Assembly (NCBI GenBank): GCA_933822405.4
Contig: CAKOGP040001777.1
Location: forward strand, 1-18,915
DNA from: Cylindrotheca closterium
Lineage: Eukaryota > Bacillariophyta > Bacillariophyceae > Bacillariales > Bacillariaceae
Direction of reading: 5' to 3'
DNA length: 18,915 nt
How positions within the stretch are numbered: the first letter of the stretch is position 1; every line of letters starts with the position of its first letter. The notes under the pieces are model-generated. The model was not told where the DNA came from. It saw nothing but the letters and a program-made list of their open reading frames with translations, and searched no databases. The translations under genes were made by a program, and so were the position numbers. Below are positions 1 to 8,407 of the stretch, one piece after another.

Positions 1-125
1 ACCTAGACACAGGAGAACTATTGTCGTGAAAGTGTTGTACAGTCGATTACAAATTTAGATTGCAGAGAGTTTGTTCTGAGCGCTAAAGGCACTCACGATA
101 GAGCACATTTTGCTTTATTCTAACA
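1..125 (+). repeat. LTR-B, 3' part (cut by window edge)
   Basis: This matches the last 125 bases of the complete LTR at 504-1014, ending in the same ttctaaca. It joins directly to RT coding sequence at 126, with no visible primer-binding site or gag, so it is not the 5' end of a normal element. Confidence 0.85.
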
Positions 126-503
126 TGAAGATTCTGGAGCCGAAGAAGATGAAGATGTTCCGGTGGGATACCAGCTCATTGAGCTTATGACTGTTCTTGA
201 TGTCAAGATGGATCTCACACGGAAGGCACGAATATGTGCTAGAGGGGACCAAACGGATCCTCCAATGTCTGCCACCTATGCAAGTGTTGTGACAAGGGAA
301 AGTATTCGACTTGCTTTTGTTATTGCTGCTTTGAATGGTTTGAATGTTTTGAGTGCTGACGTCTCCGGTGCATATCTGAATGCCAAATGTGCCGAGAAAG
401 TTTATTGTATTTTAGGGAAGGAGTTTGGAGAATATGCCGAGAAGAAAGCTATCCTGGTTAAGGCCGTTTACGGACTCAAAAGTTCCAGGTTTGCATGGAG
501 GAG
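126..503 (+). pseudogene. Ty1/copia reverse transcriptase fragment (copia-A, copy 1)
   Basis: This is an in-frame fragment of a copia RT. It shows the entry motif GYQLIEL, the RKARICARGDQTDPP block, the first RT catalytic Asp in SADVSGAYLNA, and the YGLKSS motif. It stops at GGAGGAG, where LTR-B begins at 504. The catalytic Asp-Asp box and RNase H are absent, so it cannot be functional. It duplicates 1015-1392. Copia RT makes element cDNA in the virus-like particle; this piece is only a relic. Confidence 0.9.
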
Positions 504-1014
504 TGTTGGGATATGACGAAATATGAGTTTTTACGTTCCAAAAGAAACTATTCAAGTACGAGGTTTTCGACACGTGCGATCGGACTTTGATCATGCGCGA
601 TGTCGGGATTTGACGCAAGTATGCCGGACGCAAGTCTGTCGGACAATCTGTATCCACACAAACGGGAAAAGATCCTGTACAAGTGGAATATCGATGTTGT
701 GTACGATGCAGTAGGGAATTATGCAAGATATCCCAAAGTACTGCATTCAACACAGAATTGCCGTAGAAGTCGAATCGAGTTCTGTAAACAAGGGATTTTC
801 CAAGGGAAAATCGTCGAACTCACTTTTGTGATTGAATCATCAATTCAAGTCAAACATTAATCAAATAGGAACAATTTCACTCAAAGTATACCTAGACACA
901 GGAGAACTATTGTCGTGAAAGTGTTGTACAGTCGATTACAAATTTAGATTGCAGAGAGTTTGTTCTGAGCGCTAAAGGCACTCACGATAGAGCACATTTT
1001 GCTTTATTCTAACA
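504..1014 (+). repeat. LTR-B, complete 511-bp long terminal repeat
   Basis: It starts TGTTGGGATATG and ends TTCTAACA, a TG...CA repeat. A second copy lies inverted at 18099-18610 with only scattered differences. The preceding GGAGGAG resembles the ggcaggag purine tract that sits next to the inverted copy. The flanks do not show a convincing 5-bp target duplication, and the sequence after it is copia-A RT rather than a primer-binding site. The TATA-like TATAAAAG of the right copy is changed to TGTACAAG here, so this promoter may be weak. Confidence 0.9.
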
Positions 1015-1018
1015 TGAA

Positions 1019-2629
1019 GATTCTGGAGCCGAAGAAGATGAAGATGTTCCGGTGGGATACCAGCTCATTGAGCTTATGACTGTTCTTGATGTCAAGATGG
1101 ATCTCACACGGAAGGCACGAATATGTGCTAGAGGGGACCAAACGGATCCTCCAATGTCTGCCACCTATGCAAGTGTTGTGACAAGGGAAAGTATTCGACT
1201 TGCTTTTGTTATTGCTGCTTTGAATGGTTTGAATGTTTTGAGTGCTGACGTCTCCGGTGCATATCTGAATGCCAAATGTGCCGAGAAAGTTTATTGTATT
1301 TTAGGGAAGGAGTTTGGAGAATATGCCGGGAAGAAAGCTATCCTGGTTAAGGCCGTTTACGGACTCAAAAGTTCCGGGTTCGCATGGAGGAGCCTCTGTG
1401 CAGACGTTTTGAAGGAACAATTGGAGTTCCAACCATGTCGTGGAGATATGGACGTTTGGCGTCGTCCTTGTCAACACAAAGATGGCTCGAAGTATTATGA
1501 GTATATTTTAGTTTATACTGATGATGTCATTGCAATCTCGGAGAATCCAAAAGCGATTATGGAAAAACTCAACAATTTCTTTGTTTTAAAGCCTGACTCG
1601 ATAAAAGAGCCAACAACGTATCTTGGTGCAACAATATCGAAGCATAAGTTGGATGGTGATGATTATTTCACCTGGGCTATTGGATCTGAAGCTTACCTAC
1701 AAGAGTTGTTAAGAGTTGTCAAGAAGCCAATTGTGCCAATGCAACGGACTTTGAAGAAAAATGTTTACTCAACTTCACCCACTGGATACAAGCCGGAACT
1801 TGATTCTACTCCTTTTGTCGATGATGATACTGCTATTTTCTACATGCAACTCATCGGTATTCTGCGCTGGCTTGTGGAACTTGGTTGTATCGATGTCGCC
1901 GCCGAAGTGTCTATGCTCTTGTCTTACAATGCAATGCCTCGTGAAGATCACTTTCATGCTGCCTTACATACTTTTGCCTATTTACAGAAGCACCCTGATC
2001 GTGTACTTGTGATGGATTGTGGTTATGCTGATCATCTGAGACCATTGAAGAAAGCTGACTACTCACAGTTCTATGAATTCACTAAGGATGAACTCCCAAG
2101 TGACATGCCTACACCTCTTTGCAAAGCGGTAGAGTTTACTATGTTTGTTGATGCATCTCATGCTGCTAACGTTGTTACTCGTCAATCAAGAACAGGAGTA
2201 TTGATCTTTGTTAACAAAGCTCCTATGATCTGGTATTCGAAAAAGCAAAACAGTGTTGAGACAAGCAGTTTTGGATCTGAATTTGCTGCTCTAAAGACAG
2301 GTGTTAAATTATTTGAGGGACTACAATTCAAGCTCAGAATGATGGGCGTCCCAATCCAAGGTTATTGTCATACTTGTGTCGAAAATATGTCCATTGTCAA
2401 TAACTCAAGTGTTCCTGAATCTCAATTGAAGAAGAAATCGAACGCTGTCGCATATCACTACGTTCGCTCCAAATGCGCGATTGATATCCTACGCATTGAA
2501 TGGATCATTTCTGCTGAGAACTTGGCCGATGTTTTAACCAAGATCCAACCTGGAACCGTTCGTGACCGTCTTCTGGAACAAATCATGTGGAAAGCAAAGC
2601 AAAATGGAAAACTTGCTCTTTTGATTTAA
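1019..2629 (+). pseudogene. Ty1/copia RT-RNase H, 5'-truncated (copia-A, copy 2)
   Basis: One uninterrupted frame covers the RT core to the end of RNase H of a copia polyprotein. Visible motifs are SADVSGAYLNA (first RT Asp), YGLKSSGFAWR, and YTDD at the second and third RT Asp, where copia usually has YVDD. RNase H shows FVDASHAAN, SFGSEFAALK and ENLADVLTK. The RNase H Asp expected in a C-D-N motif reads V-E-N. Gag, protease and integrase are missing because LTR-B joins straight to the start of RT, and there is no proper start codon. The frame ends with TAA at 2627-2629, followed by a polypurine tract and LTR-A. It is a relic with an intact C-terminal half, perhaps recently formed. The family call is firm. 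Confidence 0.92.
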
Positions 2630-2698
2630 TTTTTGGAAACGTCTTCATCCGTCGCCAGATATTGTCAGTCTTGGACAGGATTGGATGATACTCCTCCC

Positions 2699-2707
2699 AA
2701 GAGGGGG
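2699..2707 (+). other. Polypurine tract of copia-A
   Basis: The tract AAGAGGGGG directly precedes the LTR start. The inverted copy has aaagaggggg at the same place. This is the expected primer site for plus-strand cDNA synthesis. Confidence 0.7.
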
Positions 2708-2908
2708 TACGGTTGATATTAGCCCAATTCGGAGTACAATGTTCTCTGATACATCAGTATCACCTTGAGGGGACCGTTAATTGGACCAGAGAGTGTCCGT
2801 CATTCGTACGTTTAGATAGTTTAACCTAGAGATTCGCACACATCTTGTAAAATCCCCATGTTTGTCATCGTACTCGTTTTCGTCCCATCTCTCGTACCTC
2901 ACTACTCA
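2708..2908 (+). repeat. LTR-A, 3' LTR of copia-A
   Basis: The repeat follows the polypurine tract. It begins TACGGTTGATATTAG, where the inverted copy reads TGCGG, so the canonical TG has mutated to TA. It ends near ACTACTCA. Alignment by eye with 14738-14956 supports both ends. It lacks the ~18-bp palindromic segment (GTACACGTGTAC) present in the inverted copy. The 3' end is inferred from where the two copies stop matching. Confidence 0.75.
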
Positions 2909-2966
2909 ATTTAACGCGAAATCTGTTACTCGTACGTGTACCGGTAGTGCATTAACTACACCGCGC

Positions 2967-3065
2967 CGGGACGCACCACAACGTCAAACGCACGCCCGAA
3001 ATCTGTCCGTTTAGATTGTTTTGAGATTTTTTTTAAAAGCTAAATAATTTGAACGTGTCCGTTAA
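2967..3065 (+). repeat. Left terminal inverted repeat
   Basis: Matches the reverse complement of 8408-8498: a near-identical outer ~18 bp, then patchy similarity through AACGCACGC, TGTCCGTTTA, a T-rich tract, and GTGTCCGTT at 3055-3063. Confidence 0.8.
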
Positions 3066-3097
3066 AATGCTCTGCGTCTTTGACGGGGGACGTTTCT

Positions 3098-3240
3098 TTT
3101 GACGCGGGATTGACGCGAGTTGCGTCATTTGACGCGTAATCGGCGTCAAACTGACGCATCTCTGCGTCAATGTGACGCATCTCTGCGTCAAACTGACGCA
3201 ACTCCGCGTCAAACTGACGCAACTCCGCGTCAATTTAACG
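3098..3240. repeat. Left subterminal TGACGC/GCGTCA array (21-bp period)
   Basis: TGACGC occurs seven times and its complement GCGTCA six times in about 140 bp. TGACGC starts at 3152, 3173, 3194 and 3215 are spaced exactly 21 bp, each followed 12 bp later by GCGTCA, so every unit is a small dyad. Subterminal motif clusters of this kind are typical transposase or accessory-protein binding sites. The bZIP-like TGACG core is only suggestive. Confidence 0.8.
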
Positions 3241-3468
3241 CAGGCTTGCATGTCTTCGACGCGGGACAAAACCCGCGTACCCGTACACGTGTACCAGTTC
3301 ATCATTGTGATGAAAACATCGGAGTATGTGAATGAATGGAAGTTGGAGTTGTCCACTCGCCTCTCATTCCAATGAGAAATGCCCATTTCTTCAAAGAAGT
3401 TATTTACACTGTGACCTTCGTATCGACTGCCATCTGAGTCCACAGAGCAAGTAACCGGATATTGAACA

Positions 3469-3900
3469 ATGGATCTGATGGAAATTGACAAAGCTGGGGC
3501 ACATAATGGCGATGATGCTATTATCCAAGCAAGACGCAACGACCTCATAAATGAGTTCGAAGCCCTCGATGAAATTCACCAACAGATATTTTGGTTTTAT
3601 TACCTACACATCTTCACCAGCGGAGGTATTGGTGGAGATATTGAGCTCTGTGGGTCCGTCTTTCACTACAAAATTACGGCAGCTTGGACAGAGAAAATCT
3701 CCAAGCAAAAATTCACCTACAGAGCAAAGAAGCTGAAACCACTTGTATTGAAATTTCAAGAATATAGTTTACGCCCAACAGGAGATGTCCCTTTTTTTCT
3801 TGTTCCATTGGATGGTGGAAGAAGACCCGATCGTGTAACGTTGGACACTCTCCGCTGGGTGCAACATCCGCGAAACCCTCAGCCAAGTGAGATGTGGTGA
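3469..3900 (+). CDS. Unknown 143-aa protein (element gene A)
   Basis: I do not recognise this protein. It starts MDLMEIDKAG, has an acidic N-terminus, an aromatic stretch IFWFYYLHIFTSGG at about residues 40-53, and a basic patch KKLKPLVLKF near 87-96. No signal peptide or clear membrane helix is evident. The frame ends EMW with two consecutive stops. A 38-nt segment, 3888-3925, begins gtgaga and ends tttgtag; if it were spliced, the protein would continue with a different basic tail, but that would be unusually short for an intron here. It is the left-most gene of the transposon, convergent with the 181-aa gene. The aromatic-Gly-Gly segment and the following LKF helix resemble part of exon 1 of the 607-aa protein, which hints at paralogy. 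Coding status is inferred from frame and position. Confidence 0.55.
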   Translation: MDLMEIDKAGAHNGDDAIIQARRNDLINEFEALDEIHQQIFWFYYLHIFTSGGIGGDIELCGSVFHYKITAAWTEKISKQKFTYRAKKLKPLVLKFQEYSLRPTGDVPFFLVPLDGGRRPDRVTLDTLRWVQHPRNPQPSEMW

Positions 3901-4081
3901 TGACTAATAGTTTCTTGTTTGTAGGAGTTGTAAACTTTAAACGGAAGATGGTATTCAAAATAGAACCTATAATTTGACTTTTAAGTGCTACACGGCTAGT
4001 TTGATTCTTATTTGACGCGGCCATACTATCTCATGGGTTTGCCTACTGTTTTTGTGCCTGTGACTCCTTTCCGAAGCATCA

Positions 4082-4627
4082 TCAGATAATATAAGAAGTA
4101 GGGTCGTCTTGGACATTCATTGGAGTATCTCCAAGGTTTGGCATCTCGAGCCCAGCCTCACTGTTTTGTTCATCAGCGGAATCCCCCAGATAGCCCCTGT
4201 ACTGCTCAAACATCTTGTAGAAAACATATTTGAGAATGGATTTGGCAATATTGGGACTGACCTTTCTTTCATAGGCATACTTAGCCAGGGATCTGGCAAC
4301 GTCTCCCATTCCTTTCAGGATCTTTCTGCTCTCCTTGTCTCGATTGTTCAGGAACTTATCGCATCCGGCATTCTTGTTGAACACCAAAGAACGAGGTATG
4401 ACAGAAGATGTGTTAAGCCGTGTTGTGTAAAACTTTTCACTACCTTTGAACGTCATTCCAACATTGACTGAATTTTCACCAGAGTATCCAGCATTCCCTT
4501 TGGATAAGTCAACCCAACATCGCTTGTAATCACTAGTGGCATATTCTCCACCAGTGATAAGCAAGCGCGCTCCTTGGTCTAGGTGCTCCTTTTCAATTTT
4601 TGGCTTCTTCTCCTTTTTGCTTGGCAT
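4082..4627 (-). CDS. Unknown 181-aa basic protein (element gene B)
   Basis: This is a single-exon frame starting MPSKKEKKPKIEKE, a lysine-rich head that could be a nuclear localisation signal. The middle (about 20-110) is rich in Gly, Ser, Asn and Thr, with YATSDYKRCW and FYTTRLNTSSVIPRSLVF. The C-terminal third, about 110-150, looks helical and ends in an acidic tail. Two cysteines (W-flanked C near residue 37 and AGCDKF) do not form a zinc-finger pattern. It lies inside the TIRs and converges on the 143-aa gene, with only ~180 bp between them. I recognise no family. A DNA-binding or nuclear accessory role is speculation from the basic head and the context. Confidence 0.6.
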   Translation of the reverse strand: MPSKKEKKPKIEKEHLDQGARLLITGGEYATSDYKRCWVDLSKGNAGYSGENSVNVGMTFKGSEKFYTTRLNTSSVIPRSLVFNKNAGCDKFLNNRDKESRKILKGMGDVARSLAKYAYERKVSPNIAKSILKYVFYKMFEQYRGYLGDSADEQNSEAGLEMPNLGDTPMNVQDDPTSYII

Positions 4628-5001
4628 CGTGGCTTTTGGGCTTATTCAGCTAGAAATTGTGAGATGTGAAATAAATGGACTTTGACGTTGCTCCTTCAGC
4701 GAGGACAACGTGATTTTGCAATGCAAACACGCCATGTGGCTATGCTATCGCTCAGCCGTTTTGTCTAAGTTTGGGGTTTTCCTGATATCACTACACAGCG
4801 GTAGCAAGAAGAGTTAAAAATACCGTGAAATGCTCAACAAAAAAGGAAGGCCGGTTTTGCAAAAACATGTGTGTCATTTAAAAAAATAGTTTTCACTACG
4901 GTTGCAAATTTCAAAATATTGCATACTGCGTGTGTTAGCTACTTCGGGGGTGATATGCCGGTAGATAGAAGCAACGTTGGACTATTCCTTGGCATTTCAA
5001 C
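4628..5001. other. Intergenic region inside the transposon
   Basis: This is the upstream side of the 181-aa gene and the downstream side of the 607-aa gene, both on the minus strand. It has A/T-rich stretches around 4800-4920. I see no further gene, repeat or RNA in it. Confidence 0.5.
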
Positions 5002-6902
5002 CTATAGGATGGTGGACTTCATATTGTTGGTGACAGAATCAACATCAGCACCATCAGCACCATCACTCTGTGTGGAAATCACTGTTTCAACTCCCACTGG
5101 TGGTTCTGGTTCACGCCTGGAACGGGATCGAGTTCTAGATGCTACTGAAACGACATCATCGTTGGCTTGTTGGACCTCGCTCGTTCTACTGTTCCTGACA
5201 GGAGAGAATTGTGGCATACTGACGTTTCTTAGCATCGGAGGTTCATGCTGGTGGATGAAAGCGGGAGGATTTTCAGGCAGTGGACTTTGGTGCTGAGTTC
5301 GGGTGTGCGGAGAATGAGTGTATGGGGAAGCTGCATGTTGGTTTTGATGAACCGTTGTTGCCATTGGGACAAAGTACGGAGATAGGCCAGGCGATCCCAT
5401 TGCTGCAGCATGATATGCTACTCTTGGTGGTGTGGCTGCTGCTGCCCCCTGATAGTAAGACTGGCCATGTGGAGCAGCGGCATGAGGACCTCCGTTGTTT
5501 GGATAATGCTGCTGCTGAAAGTGAGAATTGGGTAGATAGACGACATCTTGGTAGCTTGGCATCATGGTGAATGGAACAGAGGGGTGCTTTCCTGGAACGC
5601 CGGGTGGATCTTCCATCCGTTCGATAACTTGCTTTCTGGTGTTTGCTTGATTTTTGCTGGCTTGGTGGCCAACTGATCTGCTTCGAATGATCATCGTCTG
5701 GCCTTCTAAAAGGTCAAAGGAGAGGTGACGGAAGTTCTGTGCGCTAGGAAACTCCATCCGTAGTCTGATCAAGCCGGCCACCTCATCTGCAGAATGAGCC
5801 ATACCAATACGCATCTGGGCTGCCAGATTGTGAAAAATGAGATTGCCGGTATGTCTGTCGATGAAATCTAGTGGTATGGCGACATTGGCGCCTTGAGGCA
5901 ACTCAAAATTCAAGATGGTGTCTGTGTTGTTTACCAGGTTTGGTTTGCCCACCGCGGGGAGATTGATAATGGCAAGCGTCTCTTTAAAATATGTCCTATC
6001 ATGTGTGCTGCGCTCCCCTGTGCTGCCATCCTGCTGTGCATAGACAAAACTGGAGTAAGAAATTCCGTTGAGACAGACTTTGAGCTTGCCGTCAGACATC
6101 GTGGAGATTCGTTTTGGGACTGACTCCTCGTTTGAAGACACCGACAATTCTGAGTGATCTTGTTGCTTGTTCTCGTTGTGGTCTTGGTTGTTTGCTGATA
6201 CAGACTCACTCTTGTCGTCTGCTTGAGACTGGGGTTCGAAGATACTATTTTGGATGGAGTCTCCTCCTTCGGTTGTGATGGTAGTAGCTGAGGTTTCTCC
6301 TCTGATGGGTTCTTTGCTTGATGAATCTTCGCTTGAATATGATGAATCTTCGCTTGAATATGATGCGGCCACCATATGAGGATCTGCTCTTGTTGATGAC
6401 ACTGAACCAGTTGATGCAGTTGTGGTTGGGTATGCTGGTGGTACAACAGCGTGTGGGAAGTTTGGAGCTAGGCTCAGATCAGGATCGCACGATGGTACAG
6501 TGCCTGCTCAAGACAAGAGACAAGCTCACAGTCAGTATAATGCATAGGTAAATCACAAATGCATTGGATCAACATCCTACCTTCTTCTTCAAATTTCAAA
6601 GCAAGTTTGGCTGCGTACTTGGCTTGAGTGCGAAAAATATCTCTAGTATTGAGTTTTGTCCCAGGTGCAATAGTCTTCCACTTTTGCCACTGTCCAACAG
6701 TTCCTGGGTTGTCGTGCCGTTCGTTGAATGTCCCGCTAGTAATTCGCGGGTTCAACCCGAGCTTTCCACCGCTTGAAATGTGCAAGAAGAAGAGAAGAAC
6801 AAGTGTTTGGATCTCTGCAGCCTTGTTCAATAATTGCTCTTCAGCTGGTTTTGTCTCTGTATGATGTTTTGTACCTTTGTTATCACGCCTTGTTTGTGGC
6901 AT
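5002..6902 (-). CDS. Unknown 607-aa two-exon protein (element gene C)
   Basis: Exon 1 runs 6902-6581 and exon 2 runs 6503-5002. The intron 6504-6580 (77 nt) has GTAGGA...GAGCAG ends, and the phase-1 join keeps one frame of 607 codons. Exon 1 encodes a basic head (MPQTRRDNKG), an aromatic LLFFLHISSGGKLG segment, and a helix ending LALKFEEEG. Exon 2 starts with a low-complexity Ser/Glu region containing a tandem YSSEDSS repeat. A compact domain follows at about residues 245-380 (DGKLKVCLNGISYSSF to HLSFDLLEGQT). The tail, about 390-607, is rich in Gln, His, Pro and Ala and has an RS-like basic patch SRTRSRSRR near 560. I recognise no family. The tail suggests a nuclear, perhaps condensate-forming protein, by composition only. 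It is divergent from the transposase across ~270 bp, so the two may share regulation. Confidence 0.65.
6319..6361 (-). repeat. 21-bp tandem repeat inside gene C
   Basis: The unit gatgaatcttcgcttgaata(t) occurs twice in direct succession. It encodes the doubled YSSEDSS motif in the Ser/Glu-rich linker and keeps the frame. Confidence 0.85.
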
Positions 6903-7171
6903 GATTGCTGGAAATTATGAAAAAGTATTGGAGTTTTAGCAACTAGTCTCCGATTGTGTTTTCATTCCGTTGGGTGATATAATTTCCTGCCAACTGCAAT
7001 GCTGTCAGTCCCAGGAAAGTTCAATTTGTGGGTTTGCGTATCAGATACGTCTGGTGCGCGTTTCAAGCAAACCCGAGAATGCCGTTGGTTTAAAGTTACC
7101 TAAAAACTGAGAACCCAAAAACGCAAGTTCGCGCTCACAAATTTTGGTCTGATTCCTCCGGACTATAAACA
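6903..7171. promoter_or_regulatory. Divergent promoter region between gene C and the transposase
   Basis: This 269-bp gap separates the start codons of the 607-aa gene (-) and the transposase (+). CTATAAAC sits ~10 bp before the transposase ATG, too close for a classical TATA box. No other defined motif is visible. The promoter role is inferred from the layout. Confidence 0.4.
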
Positions 7172-8104
7172 ATGCAGCAAACACGGCAAGGCCATCATGT
7201 GGTGCGGGTCCCATCATTTAGTCCAGCCCAATTCAGAACCATTGCGATTGCCACGTTACGCACTCCAAACCAAAAAAAGAACTGGATGTATACCGACCAA
7301 TCACAAGCAAGAACGTGGGCATGCTTCTTTGGCACTTCGCCCAAGGTAGCTAGTAACATTTGGAACAGACTAGCTGAAAGTAACAAAATTCCCAAGGGTG
7401 GTGCCCCACGTCATCTTCTATATGCTTATGTTCTACTCAAGAAGTATGCTGGCGATGACGCCAATGCAAAGATGGTTAGTTGCACTGCAACTACATTTCG
7501 TAAGTGGGCTTGGATTTTCATTCCTCTTGTGCATGACCTACACCACCAGGTGATTCGGATGGATCTCCGACTGATTGGATGGAACAAGTTGGTCACAATG
7601 GCTTCAATTGTCTACAATGCTACTACGTTTGGGTGCTTTGATAAGTGGCCGTTCGACAGTAAAATGTGGGATGTTAAACGCCACAAAGCAGGCCTCAAGT
7701 ATGATGTTGCTAGCTCTATTCACAACGGCTATATTGTCCATTGGAGCGGTTGGCACAAGGGTGGCAAGTCGGATATAAAGATTTTCCGAGAGGAGCTGAA
7801 GTCAAAATTGGACGCAGGTGAATGTGTCGAGGCTGATGCTGGGTGTTCAGGCGAATGCTGTTTGAAGAATCCTCAAGTCGCCAAATCGCGTCGGGCAAAG
7901 CAGCAAAAGGGTGTTGTTCGTGCAAGACAAGAATGTGTCTTTTGCAAGATGAAAAAGTTCCAATCATTGCGAGGTATTTGGATCCATAACTATGATAAGC
8001 ATACGTTTGCGGTAGGTGCTGTCCTGGTATCAATACAAATTGGTTTAGAGCTTGGAACTGTGAAATTTTGGGATATACCTGACTATGAAGCCGAGTACTT
8101 CTGA
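7172..8104 (+). CDS. PIF/Harbinger-like DDE transposase (DDE_Tnp_4 type), first Asp replaced
   Basis: The 310-aa single-exon protein matches the DDE_Tnp_4/HARBI1-like fold as found in diatoms. The first catalytic site, usually V-D-G-T-x-F, reads Y-N-A-T-T-F (Asn149). WPFDSKMWDVKRHKAGLKYDV follows in the usual place. GGKSDIKIF supplies the second Asp (D201), EADAGC the conserved ADxGY-like motif, and RARQECVFCKMKKF the catalytic Glu (E254). The C-terminal helix HTFAVGAVLVSIQIGLELG and final aromatic motif match family endings. Transposases of this class cut at the TIRs and usually need a Myb/SANT partner, which is absent here. Loss of the first Asp would be expected to abolish cleavage, so the protein may be inactive or repurposed as a DNA-binding protein. 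The frame is otherwise intact. Confidence 0.85.
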   Translation: MQQTRQGHHVVRVPSFSPAQFRTIAIATLRTPNQKKNWMYTDQSQARTWACFFGTSPKVASNIWNRLAESNKIPKGGAPRHLLYAYVLLKKYAGDDANAKMVSCTATTFRKWAWIFIPLVHDLHHQVIRMDLRLIGWNKLVTMASIVYNATTFGCFDKWPFDSKMWDVKRHKAGLKYDVASSIHNGYIVHWSGWHKGGKSDIKIFREELKSKLDAGECVEADAGCSGECCLKNPQVAKSRRAKQQKGVVRARQECVFCKMKKFQSLRGIWIHNYDKHTFAVGAVLVSIQIGLELGTVKFWDIPDYEAEYF

Positions 8105-8200
8105 GAAACGGATCCAGAACTGTAGCCCCATAGCATAATGACGTAGCTGGTGTCAGAACCTGTACTGTGCTCTTATAACATTGTGTTTCTGGCCTCGCTT

Positions 8201-8380
8201 GAGTTTGACGCGGGATTGACGCAACTGCATCTGTTTGACGCGGGATTGACGCAACTTCTTGAGTTTAACGCGGGATTGACGCAACTTGCGTCAATCTGAC
8301 GAAAAAATTTGCGTCAAATTGACGCGGATTTGCGTCAAATTGACGCAAAATTGACGCGGGGCGTGCCCGTTTTGCGTCAA
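8201..8380. repeat. Right subterminal TGACGC array (30-bp period)
   Basis: Three units of a 30-bp repeat start at 8201, 8231 and 8261, each with a TTTRACGCGGGATTGACGCAACT core. Further TGACGC and GCGTCA sites, often as GCGTCAaatTGACGC, continue to about 8380. The TTGACGCGGGATTGACGC phrase also occurs once at the left end in the same orientation. Density is like the left array but the period differs. Confidence 0.8.
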
Positions 8381-8407
8381 ATTGACGCGCGCCCGCGCTG
8401 AAATGGC

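Larger units (their letters stand above)
1..1392 (+). repeat. 889-bp tandem duplication of LTR-B plus RT fragment
   Basis: Bases 1-503 recur at 890-1392 almost unchanged. I noticed only a few substitutions, for example gccgagaag against gccgggaag and ccaggtttgca against ccgggttcgca. The offset is exactly 889 bp, equal to one 511-bp LTR-B plus a 378-bp piece of copia-A RT. The first copy starts inside the LTR at the window edge, so the array may extend to the left. After base 503 the first copy enters a new LTR, whereas the second continues into the rest of RT. Such near identity points to a recent event or to an assembly artefact. Confidence 0.9.

Noticed and set aside
504..860. Short frames inside LTR-B
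   Set aside because: The same sequence recurs as an LTR at 18099-18610 with changes that do not respect any frame.
3098..3240. CRISPR-like array
   Set aside because: Units are contiguous and near identical with no unique spacers, and the context is eukaryotic and inside a transposon end.
3033..3548. Long minus-strand frame and two plus-strand frames across the left array
   Set aside because: The 21-bp repeat is a multiple of 3 and stays open in several frames, giving meaningless periodic peptides.
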